The notes under the pieces were generated by a model. The model saw nothing but the letters and a program-made list of their open reading frames with translations. It made no database searches and was not told the origin of the DNA. Positions 8,441-17,681 of a stretch of 54,250 nucleotides of DNA are shown in pieces; position 1 is the first letter of the stretch, and every line of letters starts with the position of its first letter. Source of the DNA: Proteobacteria bacterium UBA1148 (GTDB taxonomy: Bacteria > Pseudomonadota > Gammaproteobacteria > Steroidobacterales > Rariloculaceae); NCBI GenBank assembly GCA_002311835.1, contig DBZY01000013.1:6664-60913 (forward strand). The letters run 5' to 3'. The position numbers and the translations under genes were made by a program.

Positions 8441-10858
8441 TCACAGTGAGTGTTGCTCACCGCTAACTGGGCAATATTCCTTCGCATGACGATTGCGAAC
8501 AGGCATCAGAGGTTCTACGTTAACCGCCATTGATTTTCTGCTCTTAACTGGTTCCTTGTACAGAGTTGTTCGTTGCTGGGCGAAACGCCCGAGATTTTCA
8601 ACCAAAGCATTCACCTTGTCGGGCGTCAACTCCTGACCGTGACTAGCACCTGCGGCACGAGAAATAGATTCATTCATCAGTGTGCCACCAAGATCATTTG
8701 CACCCGCCTTTAGGCAGTCGGCGGCTCCAGTTGCTCCCAACTTCACCCATGATGTTTGAATATTCCTTACCAGTGGATGAAGTGCCAAGCGCGCAACCGC
8801 GTGCATAAGCAGTGTTTCCCGATAAGTGGGCCCTTTCCGCGCCATTCCTCTTAGATACATAGGCGCCTCCATATGTACAAACGGAAGAGGTACAAATTCC
8901 GTTAGTCCTCCCGTACTCTGCTGTAGATCGCGTATACGTAAAAGGTGTCTTGCCCATGCGCGAGGCGTCTCCATATGCCCAAACATAATGGTCGAGGTCG
9001 TTGGTATACCGAGCCCATGAGCGATACGTATCACGTTAACCCACTCAGCCGTTGATAGCTTATCGGGACAGATAACCCGACGCACATCATCATCTAAGAT
9101 CTCAGCGGCAGTGCCAGGCAGACTACCAAGCCCAGCCTCACGTAATTGCTTCAGAAAAGTCTCAATACTCAAACTGAGTGTTTTAGCCCCGTGCGTAATC
9201 TCCAGCGGAGAAAACGCGTGCACGTGCATCTCGGGCACTGCTTCTTTTACAGCCCGGCAGATCGTCAGGTAGGTATCACCAGTAAATGCTGGATGAATGC
9301 CGCCTTGCAGGCAAACTTCCGTAGCACCCCGGCTCCATGCTTCTTCAGTACGTCGGCAGACCTCATCAAGCTCCAATACATAGGGTTCACCTCGCAAATC
9401 ATCTGTGCTTTTACCTTTGGAGAATGCACAAAAATGGCACTTATACTGACAAACATTCGTGTAATTGATGTTTCTATTGACCACGAAGGTAACGGCATCG
9501 CCACAGGTTTCACGACGGAGGTCGTCAGCACTCTGGCACACAAGATCAAAGTGCTCGCCACGAGCAGCAAACAAAGCTTCGATATCACTCTCAGCCAGAG
9601 ATTCTCCACCCCTCGTTCTACGCAATAACCCAGCGACCCTGCCGCGAGGTATTTGATTCTGCGAACGTTTCTGTAACGAAAAGGGCGTAGGCCCTATTGC
9701 GCCGGGGGACCAATCTTCACAACGCGCGAACCCTTCGCTATCAGAACTCCTCATTACCGGGGTGGAAAGTGCAGGATCAACCCAGTCTTTGCTACGACGC
9801 ACATATTCAGGGTAGATGGTGAGGCGTTGAACCAAAGTTTTACCAGCAGCAGCAGTTCTTTTTCGGAGCACAGATATCTGTGGCCAGGGGGATTCTGGGT
9901 TGACGTGGTCCGGTGTTACGGGAGATACGCCACCCCAATCGTTGATTCCAGCCTTGATCAATTCCGACAAGATCGATGGATTTAGATTTGGTGGCACCTG
10001 AATATTCATCTCGGGGCCGAACAAGTGTCGGGAAATTGCCACCGTCCATAGAAGCTCATCACTATCTGGCGGCTGAACATTTGCCATAATAGTACCCGGC
10101 TTCGGCACGAAGTTTTGGATGATAATCTCTTGCAAATGCCCGTAGCGCTCATGCAATTCCCTGAGTGCTAACAAGCTATCGAGCCGCTCTACTCGAGTTT
10201 CTCCGATGCCGATTAAAATGCCCGAGGTGAACGGAACTTTTGCTTTGCCGGCATTCTCGATAGAAGCAAGCCGGATCTCTGGATTCTTATCTGGCGAACC
10301 GTAGTGAGGCCCACCCGGCTGACACAGTCGCACCGAGGAAGACTCGAGCATCAGTCCCATTGATGGGGAGACAGCGCGCAGCCGCCTATAGTCCTCCAGC
10401 CCCAGCACACCCGGATTCAGATGTGGTAGCAAATCAGTTTCACGTAGCACCAGCTTGGCCATTTTCTCGACATACTCCAACGTCGACTTACAACCCAGAT
10501 CGCTCAGGGCTTCGCGCGCAGCTTTGTAACGGAGTTCGGGTTTATCACCCAAAGTAAATAGCGCTTCCTGACAGCCCTCCGCCTGCGCCGCACGCGCTAT
10601 CTCGAGGACTTGTTCTGGTGAGAGATAGATATTCGTGACGTGCCGGGGAGTCTTCGCATAGGTGCAATAGTGACAAACATCGCGACACAGCATAGTGAGG
10701 GGAATGAATGCCTTACGCGAGTAGCTCACTACATCACCCTTAGCATGATCTCGGAGCACACCTGCAGAGGCAATCAGATCCGAAAGCGGCATGCTTTCGG
10801 TAAGCTCTAATACTTTGGATCGGCTGGGGATTAAGTAAGATTTAATCAGCTCACTCAT
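8441..10858 (-). CDS. fbiC: FO synthase, fused CofG-CofH (FbiC)
   Basis: Makes FO, the deazaflavin chromophore of F420, from 5-amino-6-ribitylaminouracil and tyrosine by two radical-SAM reactions. At 805 residues it is the fused two-domain form. The first iron-sulfur motif is C58-RDV-C62-HY-C65 in the CofG half. The second is C470-QYK-C474-HF-C477 in the CofH half. Other conserved stretches are FTLGDKPE, GILIGIGET, LQGGIHP, GSLPGTAAEIL and NDLGGTLMNE. It sits between the ABC ATPase (15 bp upstream) and the substrate-binding protein in the hyu-type operon. Embedding a cofactor gene there suggests F420 demand tied to this pathway. The fused form is typical of Actinomycetota, so horizontal origin is possible. 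Confidence 0.96.
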   Translation of the reverse strand: MSELIKSYLIPSRSKVLELTESMPLSDLIASAGVLRDHAKGDVVSYSRKAFIPLTMLCRDVCHYCTYAKTPRHVTNIYLSPEQVLEIARAAQAEGCQEALFTLGDKPELRYKAAREALSDLGCKSTLEYVEKMAKLVLRETDLLPHLNPGVLGLEDYRRLRAVSPSMGLMLESSSVRLCQPGGPHYGSPDKNPEIRLASIENAGKAKVPFTSGILIGIGETRVERLDSLLALRELHERYGHLQEIIIQNFVPKPGTIMANVQPPDSDELLWTVAISRHLFGPEMNIQVPPNLNPSILSELIKAGINDWGGVSPVTPDHVNPESPWPQISVLRKRTAAAGKTLVQRLTIYPEYVRRSKDWVDPALSTPVMRSSDSEGFARCEDWSPGAIGPTPFSLQKRSQNQIPRGRVAGLLRRTRGGESLAESDIEALFAARGEHFDLVCQSADDLRRETCGDAVTFVVNRNINYTNVCQYKCHFCAFSKGKSTDDLRGEPYVLELDEVCRRTEEAWSRGATEVCLQGGIHPAFTGDTYLTICRAVKEAVPEMHVHAFSPLEITHGAKTLSLSIETFLKQLREAGLGSLPGTAAEILDDDVRRVICPDKLSTAEWVNVIRIAHGLGIPTTSTIMFGHMETPRAWARHLLRIRDLQQSTGGLTEFVPLPFVHMEAPMYLRGMARKGPTYRETLLMHAVARLALHPLVRNIQTSWVKLGATGAADCLKAGANDLGGTLMNESISRAAGASHGQELTPDKVNALVENLGRFAQQRTTLYKEPVKSRKSMAVNVEPLMPVRNRHAKEYCPVSGEQHSL

Positions 10859-10873
10859 TCAACTCACCTGTTA

Positions 10874-11641
10874 TTACACTACACCCATCAATTCGCCGAG
10901 TTGAACCCTATACTGCCCAAACTCAGGAACTTCCGGCAATGTCTTGGGATCCCGTGGTCGCGGCAAGTCAATTCGAACCTCTTCAATTATGCGCCCCGGC
11001 CGTTCAGACATCACCAATACACGATCCGAAAGAAATACAGCTTCTGAGATACTGTGAGTAACGAGGACAACCGTTTTCCGTTCAGCCTGCCAGATTCTCA
11101 GTAACTCTACGTTTAGTCGATCTCGGGTCAGAGCGTCTAGAGCACCAAAAGGCTCGTCCATAAGCATCACACGCGGATTACGCATGAGTGCCTGTCCAAT
11201 GGCGACCCTACGTCGCATACCTCCTGATAATTCGTGTGGATGACTTTTCTCAAAGCCCGTGAGACCAAGCATTTCAACCATAGTCTGAACTTGCTCGCGA
11301 AGTTCCTCCGTTGGAATGTTGCTCTCCTCAACACCGAGCCGGAGATTTCCCTCAACGGTTCGCCACGGCAGCAAATTCGCGCGCTGAAAAACAATGCCGA
11401 TGTCATCACTAGGGCCCCGGACAGGCTTGCCCAAAACGGTTGCAGTCCCTTCCTCATGCGGTATGAGCCCACCGATAATTCTCAGCATTGTGCTCTTGCC
11501 ACAGCCACTAGGGCCAAGCACAGCGACAAACTCACGATCAAAAATCTGGCAGCTGATGTTCTGCAAAGCCCTAACGCCCTCCTCTCCCCCAAAAGTCTTG
11601 CCAACCCCGTCGAGAGCAATCGTTACCTCCTCGGTGGACAT
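10874..11641 (-). CDS. ABC transporter ATP-binding protein (SsuB/TauB type)
   Basis: ATPase of 255 residues that powers import with the permease and lipoprotein further down the operon. It has Walker A (GPSGCGKST), the Q-loop (GIVFQRANLLPW), the ABC signature (LSGGMRRRVAIGQAL), Walker B (VMLMDEPFGALD) and the H-loop (VLVTHSISEAV). Its ATG overlaps the end of the E1 beta gene by one base. The three transporter genes are unusually split by fbiC. Confidence 0.94.
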   Translation of the reverse strand: MSTEEVTIALDGVGKTFGGEEGVRALQNISCQIFDREFVAVLGPSGCGKSTMLRIIGGLIPHEEGTATVLGKPVRGPSDDIGIVFQRANLLPWRTVEGNLRLGVEESNIPTEELREQVQTMVEMLGLTGFEKSHPHELSGGMRRRVAIGQALMRNPRVMLMDEPFGALDALTRDRLNVELLRIWQAERKTVVLVTHSISEAVFLSDRVLVMSERPGRIIEEVRIDLPRPRDPKTLPEVPEFGQYRVQLGELMGVV

Positions 11642-12612
11642 CAGGAAAGAACCCTCAGCACTGCCTGGACGACTTTATCTTCCGTTGGTTCAATGTAACG
11701 CTCTAGCGTCTGGCTAAAAGGAACGGGAACATCCTCTGTTGATACGCGCACGATGGGAGCTCGCAGATCAGAAAAGGCTTTTTCGACAACTAATGCAGCA
11801 AACTCTGCGCCCACGCCACAGCGACGATGACACTCATCAACGATCACCAAATAATGGGTCTTTGCGACAGACTCCAGAATCGTATCCTCATCGAGAGGAA
11901 CAAGAGTTCGGGGATCAACTACCTCTGCATCTATACCTTGCTCAGCTAGCGTCTCTGCTGCAGAAAGGGCCAGCTGCACCATAAAAGACGAAGCAAGCAA
12001 AGTGATATCTTTACCGCCCCGTTTGATATCTGCCTGGCCGAAAGGAATCATATAATCGTCCTCCGGAACTGGCCCAATCACATCAAAAAGTCTTGTATGG
12101 TCGACGAAAGCAGTAGGGTTATCGGACTCCGCGGCAGTCTTCAATAGCCCCTTTACATCGTACGGAGATGATGGAGCCATAATTTCCAGTCCCGGCGTAT
12201 TCCACAACATCGCTTGTGGGCTGTGTGAATGTTGAGCTGCTCCACCACCGCGAATCCCATGATTAAAATGAAAAATCATCGGCACCTTGGTCTGCCCGCC
12301 AGTCATATAGTGAATGTTGGCCGCCTCATTAACGATTTGAGGAAACGCCTGAAAGATGAAACTAGCCGTCGCTATGTCGACGATTGGGCGTAAACCCGCA
12401 ATCGCTGCACCAATCGCTGCACCCACGTAGCCAAGTTCTGCAATAGGTGGATAATAGACTCTCCCCGGAAACGAATCTCGCACGTCCGCCATGAGTTCTC
12501 GATGTGAGGTTAATCCCAAAAAGTACTGGCCCATAAGATGAACACGCTCGTCCGCCTCAAGAAGTTCTCTCAATCCCTCTACAAGAGCCTCTGCGTAAAG
12601 GATTTCTCTCAT
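11641..12612 (-). CDS. Thiamine-diphosphate dehydrogenase E1, beta subunit
   Basis: Beta subunit of a pyruvate/acetoin/branched-chain 2-oxoacid dehydrogenase-type E1, 323 residues. The catalytic-site segment PPIAELGYVGAAIGAA replaces the usual EP-I-SE-G version and keeps the glutamate. HFNHGIRGGGAAQHSHSPQ and a typical C-terminal transketolase half with VVDPRTLVPLDEDTI are also present. It overlaps the alpha subunit gene by four bases. No E2 lipoyl acyltransferase or E3 gene is nearby. It could borrow them from elsewhere or act as a non-oxidative lyase. The substrate is unknown. Confidence 0.9.
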   Translation of the reverse strand: MREILYAEALVEGLRELLEADERVHLMGQYFLGLTSHRELMADVRDSFPGRVYYPPIAELGYVGAAIGAAIAGLRPIVDIATASFIFQAFPQIVNEAANIHYMTGGQTKVPMIFHFNHGIRGGGAAQHSHSPQAMLWNTPGLEIMAPSSPYDVKGLLKTAAESDNPTAFVDHTRLFDVIGPVPEDDYMIPFGQADIKRGGKDITLLASSFMVQLALSAAETLAEQGIDAEVVDPRTLVPLDEDTILESVAKTHYLVIVDECHRRCGVGAEFAALVVEKAFSDLRAPIVRVSTEDVPVPFSQTLERYIEPTEDKVVQAVLRVLS

Positions 12613-13646
12613 GGTACTGACCCGCTTTTAGCAAACACCAGATCTAGCGCTGTTTCGGGTTCAGGATAGGGGCTTTCAAGCGCAAAATTCTCTGCAGTAC
12701 GCATTTGATCTTGGACTAATTCGTCAAGCGCAATCACCGTTTCCGGGGTCGCATGACCTTCGTCAATCATCTCCCGTACGAAGCGTAAGACACCATCCTG
12801 TGTAGTATGCCATTCTCGAAATTCTTCAGGAATCACTGTCTCATCCCAAGCCATGCTAAGGTTTGTTTCCCCTGTTACTAGTGCGGGCCACAAAGGCCGA
12901 TTCCCCGGCCAACGAACCGTGCGTGCTTCGATGAACGTCGGCCCCTCCCCGGAGCGGGCTCTATCGATAGCCTCGGTCATTCCATCACGAACTGCCTTTC
13001 CATCGCATCCGTCGATTGTAATAGCCGGAACCCCGAATGGGGCCACCAGATCCGTGAGACGCACGACGGCTAATGTAGAAGAAGGGTATTCACCTGCTTT
13101 CTGGCCTAATGCCTCTAAACTATTGTTTTCACATAAAAATATTAGTGGTAATTTTTCTAGTGCAGCGATATTAATCGACTCGTGATACGAGCCCTCCTCT
13201 AATGCACCGTCACCAAAAAGACACACACTGACGCGATCCGAACCGAGGCGGTCCATTCCGAATGCTGCCCCCGTGGCTAGAGGAGTGCAGCCACCAACAG
13301 CCGCTGACGTTGCCGGAAACCCCAGTTGTGCTGACGCCAAATGCAGTGTTCCGCCTCGCCCACCACAGTAACCAGTGGACTTGCCGAGAATTTCTGCCAG
13401 CATGAGCGCTGGATCGGCGCCACGAGCAAGCAAATGGCCGTGATTGCGATGAGTGGTAAAACACAAATCGCCTGTTTCAAGCAGATCAAGGGCCGCCACA
13501 CCAGTGATTTCCTGACCGACGTACACATGAAAATGCCCAACGTCGATTTTACCCGCCAACTTCACGAGCATTTCTTCAAAGCGCCGGATAGCCAGTGCTT
13601 TTTCCAGCAACCCTAGCAGTACTTTAGTCGACAGAGTCGGTAGCAA
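12609..13646 (-). CDS. Thiamine-diphosphate dehydrogenase E1, alpha subunit
   Basis: Alpha subunit partner of the E1 beta protein, 345 residues. The thiamine-diphosphate motif is clear: GDGALEEGSYHESIN followed by LPLIFLCENN. N-terminal family segments such as EITGVAALDLLETGD and TTHRNHGHLLARG, and the substrate-channel stretch GRGGTLHLA, match acetoin and pyruvate dehydrogenase E1 alpha proteins. It lies 40 bp after hyuB in the leftward operon. Together with hyuAB it suggests that the pathway yields a 2-oxoacid or acyloin-like intermediate; that is inference. Confidence 0.92.
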   Translation of the reverse strand: MLPTLSTKVLLGLLEKALAIRRFEEMLVKLAGKIDVGHFHVYVGQEITGVAALDLLETGDLCFTTHRNHGHLLARGADPALMLAEILGKSTGYCGGRGGTLHLASAQLGFPATSAAVGGCTPLATGAAFGMDRLGSDRVSVCLFGDGALEEGSYHESINIAALEKLPLIFLCENNSLEALGQKAGEYPSSTLAVVRLTDLVAPFGVPAITIDGCDGKAVRDGMTEAIDRARSGEGPTFIEARTVRWPGNRPLWPALVTGETNLSMAWDETVIPEEFREWHTTQDGVLRFVREMIDEGHATPETVIALDELVQDQMRTAENFALESPYPEPETALDLVFAKSGSVP

Positions 13647-13686
13647 TTTGATGGGCCCTCTACCGCAGATTCATTAGTGCAGAAAA

Positions 13687-15429
13687 TTATTGGCGCAGCG
13701 CTTGTGTCTGCTCCCAATCGATGGACCTCGTCTCCAAATCTATGACGACGCGATACGTTTCACGAGCCATCTCTACGGTGATGTACTCATTAACCACATC
13801 GGTCAACACCTTTTCGGGATCTCTTTCTGCAGGATCACCGACTCCACCCCCTCCGCCGCTCAGCTTACCCAGGATCTCGTCGGTCTTTACTTCAACCATC
13901 CGGTGGGTACGAGCCGGAGTGACTTCCTCACCATGTCTCACATACATCTTACAGAGCGGGCCTGGCTCCCCGCCAGCGGCGCCCGGAGGTTGGGTCAGAT
14001 CACCATCCGAACTACCAGTAGCAACACTCACATCACTACCACGATTTTCTACCTCCCAGAGCATTCCTGACCCACCACGCCATCGGCCAGCCCCAGACAA
14101 ATCTGGTACGAAATGGTAGCGAACCGTGCGCCACGGGTACCGAGTCTCAACTTCTTCGACGCTACCTCGCTGAATCGAGCCCAGACCTGACATACCCATA
14201 GCTCCTTCTGCACCATCAAACCCCCACACAGCCCCTGATCCTCCATCAGCATCAGTGGTCGTCTGTACATACCCTTCTCCAGTACGCGGGTCTGTTCCTG
14301 CTAAATAATGGCCTCGACGCCGACCCCAAGAAGCAATGGCTTTCTCAGGCATAGCTTTCGACAGGGCTGACACCGTAGCCTCGAGCACTTGTGTCCCCAC
14401 ATTCACAGGAGATCCTCCAACCGTTGCAGGGTACTGCGCGTTACATACACTGCCTTCAGGGGCGATGAGGGTGATCGGGCGCATGCTCCCCGCGTTATGG
14501 AACGGGGCTAATGCAGGATCAAAAAATAGAAAACTTCCCGCAACAGCTCTGCTGTAAGTCGATGCATAGACGCAATTGACAAAGCCCTTACGCTGCTTGT
14601 CAGACTTTGAAAAATCTAGAATCAGTTCATCGCCCTTAATTGTCGCCTCACACCGCACCCACACCTGCTCATCTAATGTTGTTCCATCGTCGTCGGTGGC
14701 CGATTCACCATAATAGGTGCCGTCAGGCATCTTTGAAATTCCATCCCTAACACTTCGCTCCATTCGGTCCTGCATCTCATCGACGCAATCCAAAATAACG
14801 TCGCGGCCGTACTTCTCTAACATTGCAAGTATCCGGTTCTCACAGACCTGCAACGCGGCCATGAGAGCATAGTTATCGATCCTCACCCCTTCGGGCCAAC
14901 GCACATTACCCCAAAGGAGTTCAAATATATCTGCTCGTTCCTTGCCCCTATCGAAGCACTTAATCGGCGGGATAATCAGGCCTTCGGCATGGATATCATA
15001 TCCGTTGGGAAAGTACCCCCCGGGAAAAGAACCTCCAGTATCCATCTGGTGTCCGCGAGTCAAGGCGACGAAGATAAGTTCCCCCTTATAAAAAATCGGG
15101 CGGAAAAATCCCCAGTCAGGAAGGTGATTACACTGTCCGTGATAGGGGTCATTAGTGACGATGACATCACCGGGGTGAAGATCATCACCAAACTTGTCGA
15201 GGATGTACTCCACTGAAAAATGTTGTGACAAGAACATCGAAGTTGGCCCTTCCGGCACTGCGACCGTCCGCGCACGAGCATCCCAAATCCCCGCAGCCAT
15301 ATCGTGTAACTGTGCAATCAAGTAACTCTGAGCGGTTCTGTCGATCACATGCCTCATCTCCTTGGCGATACTCTGAAAAGCATGCCAAGTGGTAGATAAC
15401 GTGATCGGATCAATATTTCGAGCGCTCAC
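13687..15429 (-). CDS. hyuB: Hydantoinase B/oxoprolinase family protein
   Basis: B subunit of an ATP-dependent cyclic-amide hydrolase or related carboxylase, 580 residues. It opens with the family pattern LSTTWHAFQSIAKEMRHVI. It also carries VTNDPYHGQCNHLPDW (likely metal-binding), DTGGSFPGGYFPNGYDIHAEGL, GSVCNAQYPATVGGSPVN and the late glycine-rich stretch LSGGGGGVGDP. Members work with HyuA in N-methylhydantoin, 5-oxoproline or acetone/acetophenone metabolism. It follows hyuA by 14 bp. The gene name reflects family membership; the true substrate is not known. Confidence 0.93.
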   Translation of the reverse strand: MSARNIDPITLSTTWHAFQSIAKEMRHVIDRTAQSYLIAQLHDMAAGIWDARARTVAVPEGPTSMFLSQHFSVEYILDKFGDDLHPGDVIVTNDPYHGQCNHLPDWGFFRPIFYKGELIFVALTRGHQMDTGGSFPGGYFPNGYDIHAEGLIIPPIKCFDRGKERADIFELLWGNVRWPEGVRIDNYALMAALQVCENRILAMLEKYGRDVILDCVDEMQDRMERSVRDGISKMPDGTYYGESATDDDGTTLDEQVWVRCEATIKGDELILDFSKSDKQRKGFVNCVYASTYSRAVAGSFLFFDPALAPFHNAGSMRPITLIAPEGSVCNAQYPATVGGSPVNVGTQVLEATVSALSKAMPEKAIASWGRRRGHYLAGTDPRTGEGYVQTTTDADGGSGAVWGFDGAEGAMGMSGLGSIQRGSVEEVETRYPWRTVRYHFVPDLSGAGRWRGGSGMLWEVENRGSDVSVATGSSDGDLTQPPGAAGGEPGPLCKMYVRHGEEVTPARTHRMVEVKTDEILGKLSGGGGGVGDPAERDPEKVLTDVVNEYITVEMARETYRVVIDLETRSIDWEQTQALRQ

Positions 15430-15443
15430 CTTTACGTCCTTTT

Positions 15444-17525
15444 CTAAGTCTTCGAGTTTGGCAATTTTTGGGTCAGCAGATAATTTCGTCGATGATCAAC
15501 AGTACAAGAGAACCTGGGTGGAATGACTACTGTCGTCGTAGTCTCCTCAATAATCGCTGGACCGACAATCTGGTTGCCCGATAATAATTTTTGGCCGTCA
15601 TAAATTGGCGTATCCACCTGTTTACCGCCAAACCAGCACTGGCGCTGACGCTTCAAAGCCGCCGATGCATCCGGACCACCTTCTGCAACACTACTCAAAT
15701 TGAAGGGAGCTTTAGGCATTGTTGCGCGGACTCGAAAGTTTAGAAATTCGACACCTCTCCATCGCATATTAAAGGTATAGAGAGCCTCATGACGTTGGTG
15801 GAAATTCTCTACCACCTCCTCTAAATTCTTGGTTGTAAGAGACCCACTAGGAACATCAACTTCGACCTCATGAAATTGCCCAATATAGCGAAGCTCTGCC
15901 GTGCGTGAATAGACACCATCCTTGGCCGCAACCTGCAGCTCTGCAAAGCCCCCACTCGCCTCGCTCTCCATCTCTTTATACAACCGGCGAACGATATCTA
16001 AATCAATATTTTCGGCCCGCATGATGTGAGAACGGGCGTAGTTGCGTCCGATATCCATAGCGAACATACCAAAAGCTGAGTAAGTCGCTGCAACTGAGGG
16101 GATTACAACATTAGGAATAGCAAGCTGCTCAGCAATGAAGGGAACGTGCACCGGACCGGCACCGCCGCCCGCCACGATTGCCATGTCGCGCAGGTCATAA
16201 CCTCTCCGAGTCGAGACCTCCGTAATTTGATCGGCCATAAAGGCCGCCACCGTTGTCAAAATCGCCTGTGCTGCCTCAGGAGTCGACATACCGAGTGGTT
16301 CTGCGATCCGTGTCGCCACCGCTTCCTCGGCACGCTCTGCATTAAGTGGAATCTCACCTCCTAAGAAAAAATCTGCGGGCACGTAACCCAGAACTAAATC
16401 GGCGTCAGTCACCGTTGGTTCTACCCCGCCTTTGTCGTAACAGGCTGGACCAGGTTCACTACCTGCCGACTGAGGACCAACACGAAGCAGCCCCAGCGAA
16501 TCAATCCACGCAATAGATCCACCGCCAGCACCTGCGGTGTGCACGTCAACCATTTTGATAGCAACTCGCTCATCCTGCACCCAAGCATCGCTTGTCGTCG
16601 GAACCTCCCCCTTCTGAATATGCCCAATATCAATAGAGGTTCCGCCCATATCGAAAGAAATTAAATTATCAAACCCGGCTTCCTGCCCCAGGCTTCTTGC
16701 ACCTGTGGGTGCAGCAGCTGGACCCGAATTGATGAGATACACCACACGCGGGATACAGTAGTCGATGGTTTCTACGAGCCCGTCCGAAAGCATGAGCAGT
16801 AACTTACCTTTGAAACCAGCCTCGTTGATCCGAGTCTCCAAGGCTCTTAAATATCGCTTCACTGCAGGACCGATGTAAGCTGAGACTGCGGCCGTTGAGA
16901 ATCTCTCCCACTCTCTCCAGACCGGCAGAATCTCATGCGAAGTGGCGACGTAAACATCGTCAAGTATTTCTTGCGCAATCTCGGCAGCCCGCTTCTCGTG
17001 ATCAGAATTCGCATATGAATGAAGGAAGCACACTACTAATGATTCCACTCCTTCGTCCTTTAAACGTAGAGCTGCTGCCTTGACATCTCCCTCATTGAGT
17101 TCGGTATGCACTTCTCCGTTGAAAAGCACGCGTTCTTCAACCTCTGTGCGCAGAAAACGCGGAATGAGTGGGTCATAAGGAGGCACGAAAACGTTATACA
17201 TGGACTCACGCACATTCTTGTAGCCACGACGTATCTCCAGGATATCGCGAAAACCTTTGGTTGTAATCATCCCAGTCTTAGCGCCATTCTGGTTAATAAG
17301 CGTATTTGTAGCGAGAGTTGTCCCGTGTATTAACAGCTCAACATCTCCCAAAAACTCTTCCAAAGACTGTTGATAGGCTGTCGCGGCTTTCTCAACCGCA
17401 TTCATGAAACCCACCGAAGGATCAGGATATGTTGTAGGTGCCTTAAACTGATGGAGATTCCCGTCGGAATCCAAAACTAGGCAGTCAGTAAAAGTCCCGC
17501 CGACATCAATACAGATCCTAGACAA
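15444..17525 (-). CDS. hyuA: Hydantoinase A/oxoprolinase family protein
   Basis: A subunit of the HyuAB pair, 693 residues, with an actin/ASKHA-like ATPase fold. ICIDVGGTFTDCLVLD at the N-terminus is the phosphate-binding signature. HGTTLATNTLINQNGAKTG, SFDMGGTSIDIG (second phosphate loop), HTAGAGGGSIAWID and VGPQSAGSEPGPACYD are all diagnostic. In characterised members this subunit phosphorylates or activates the cyclic amide before ring opening. It is the first gene of the leftward operon and is transcribed from the divergent region that holds the GntR-like operator. Confidence 0.95.
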   Translation of the reverse strand: MSRICIDVGGTFTDCLVLDSDGNLHQFKAPTTYPDPSVGFMNAVEKAATAYQQSLEEFLGDVELLIHGTTLATNTLINQNGAKTGMITTKGFRDILEIRRGYKNVRESMYNVFVPPYDPLIPRFLRTEVEERVLFNGEVHTELNEGDVKAAALRLKDEGVESLVVCFLHSYANSDHEKRAAEIAQEILDDVYVATSHEILPVWREWERFSTAAVSAYIGPAVKRYLRALETRINEAGFKGKLLLMLSDGLVETIDYCIPRVVYLINSGPAAAPTGARSLGQEAGFDNLISFDMGGTSIDIGHIQKGEVPTTSDAWVQDERVAIKMVDVHTAGAGGGSIAWIDSLGLLRVGPQSAGSEPGPACYDKGGVEPTVTDADLVLGYVPADFFLGGEIPLNAERAEEAVATRIAEPLGMSTPEAAQAILTTVAAFMADQITEVSTRRGYDLRDMAIVAGGGAGPVHVPFIAEQLAIPNVVIPSVAATYSAFGMFAMDIGRNYARSHIMRAENIDLDIVRRLYKEMESEASGGFAELQVAAKDGVYSRTAELRYIGQFHEVEVDVPSGSLTTKNLEEVVENFHQRHEALYTFNMRWRGVEFLNFRVRATMPKAPFNLSSVAEGGPDASAALKRQRQCWFGGKQVDTPIYDGQKLLSGNQIVGPAIIEETTTTVVIPPRFSCTVDHRRNYLLTQKLPNSKT

Positions 17526-17615
17526 GACCTCTTACCTCTCTGATTGATCGGTGGTACACACCGAACTCAATTCCACGTGTACGGACCAACCCTACATGTT
17601 TCCTTATCGCACCAA

Positions 17616-17651
17616 GGATTGTATCCTATATAAGAGTTTTGTATACAATCC
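17616..17651. promoter_or_regulatory. Divergent promoter/operator with inverted repeats
   Basis: The gap between hyuA and the alpha/beta hydrolase gene holds a perfect 10-bp palindrome TTGTATACAA at 17639-17648. A larger inverted repeat has arms GGATTGTAT (17616-17624) and ATACAATCC (17643-17651). The left arm is itself part of GGAT-TGT-ATCC. Such GTATAC-centred palindromes are typical of FCD-type GntR regulators, and one is encoded in the rightward operon at 20972. A weak sigma70-like pair, TTGTAT then TATACA with 17-bp spacing, can be read on the + strand and overlaps the operator. A similar reading exists on the other strand. Repression of both operons is the likely logic. Confidence 0.55.
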
Positions 17652-17681
17652 TGACAACCCAGAAAATTAAGGAAGAAGACT

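Noticed and set aside
13690..14119. Long open frames on the + strand opposite hyuB
   Set aside because: They are shadows of the strongly supported hyuB gene on the other strand.
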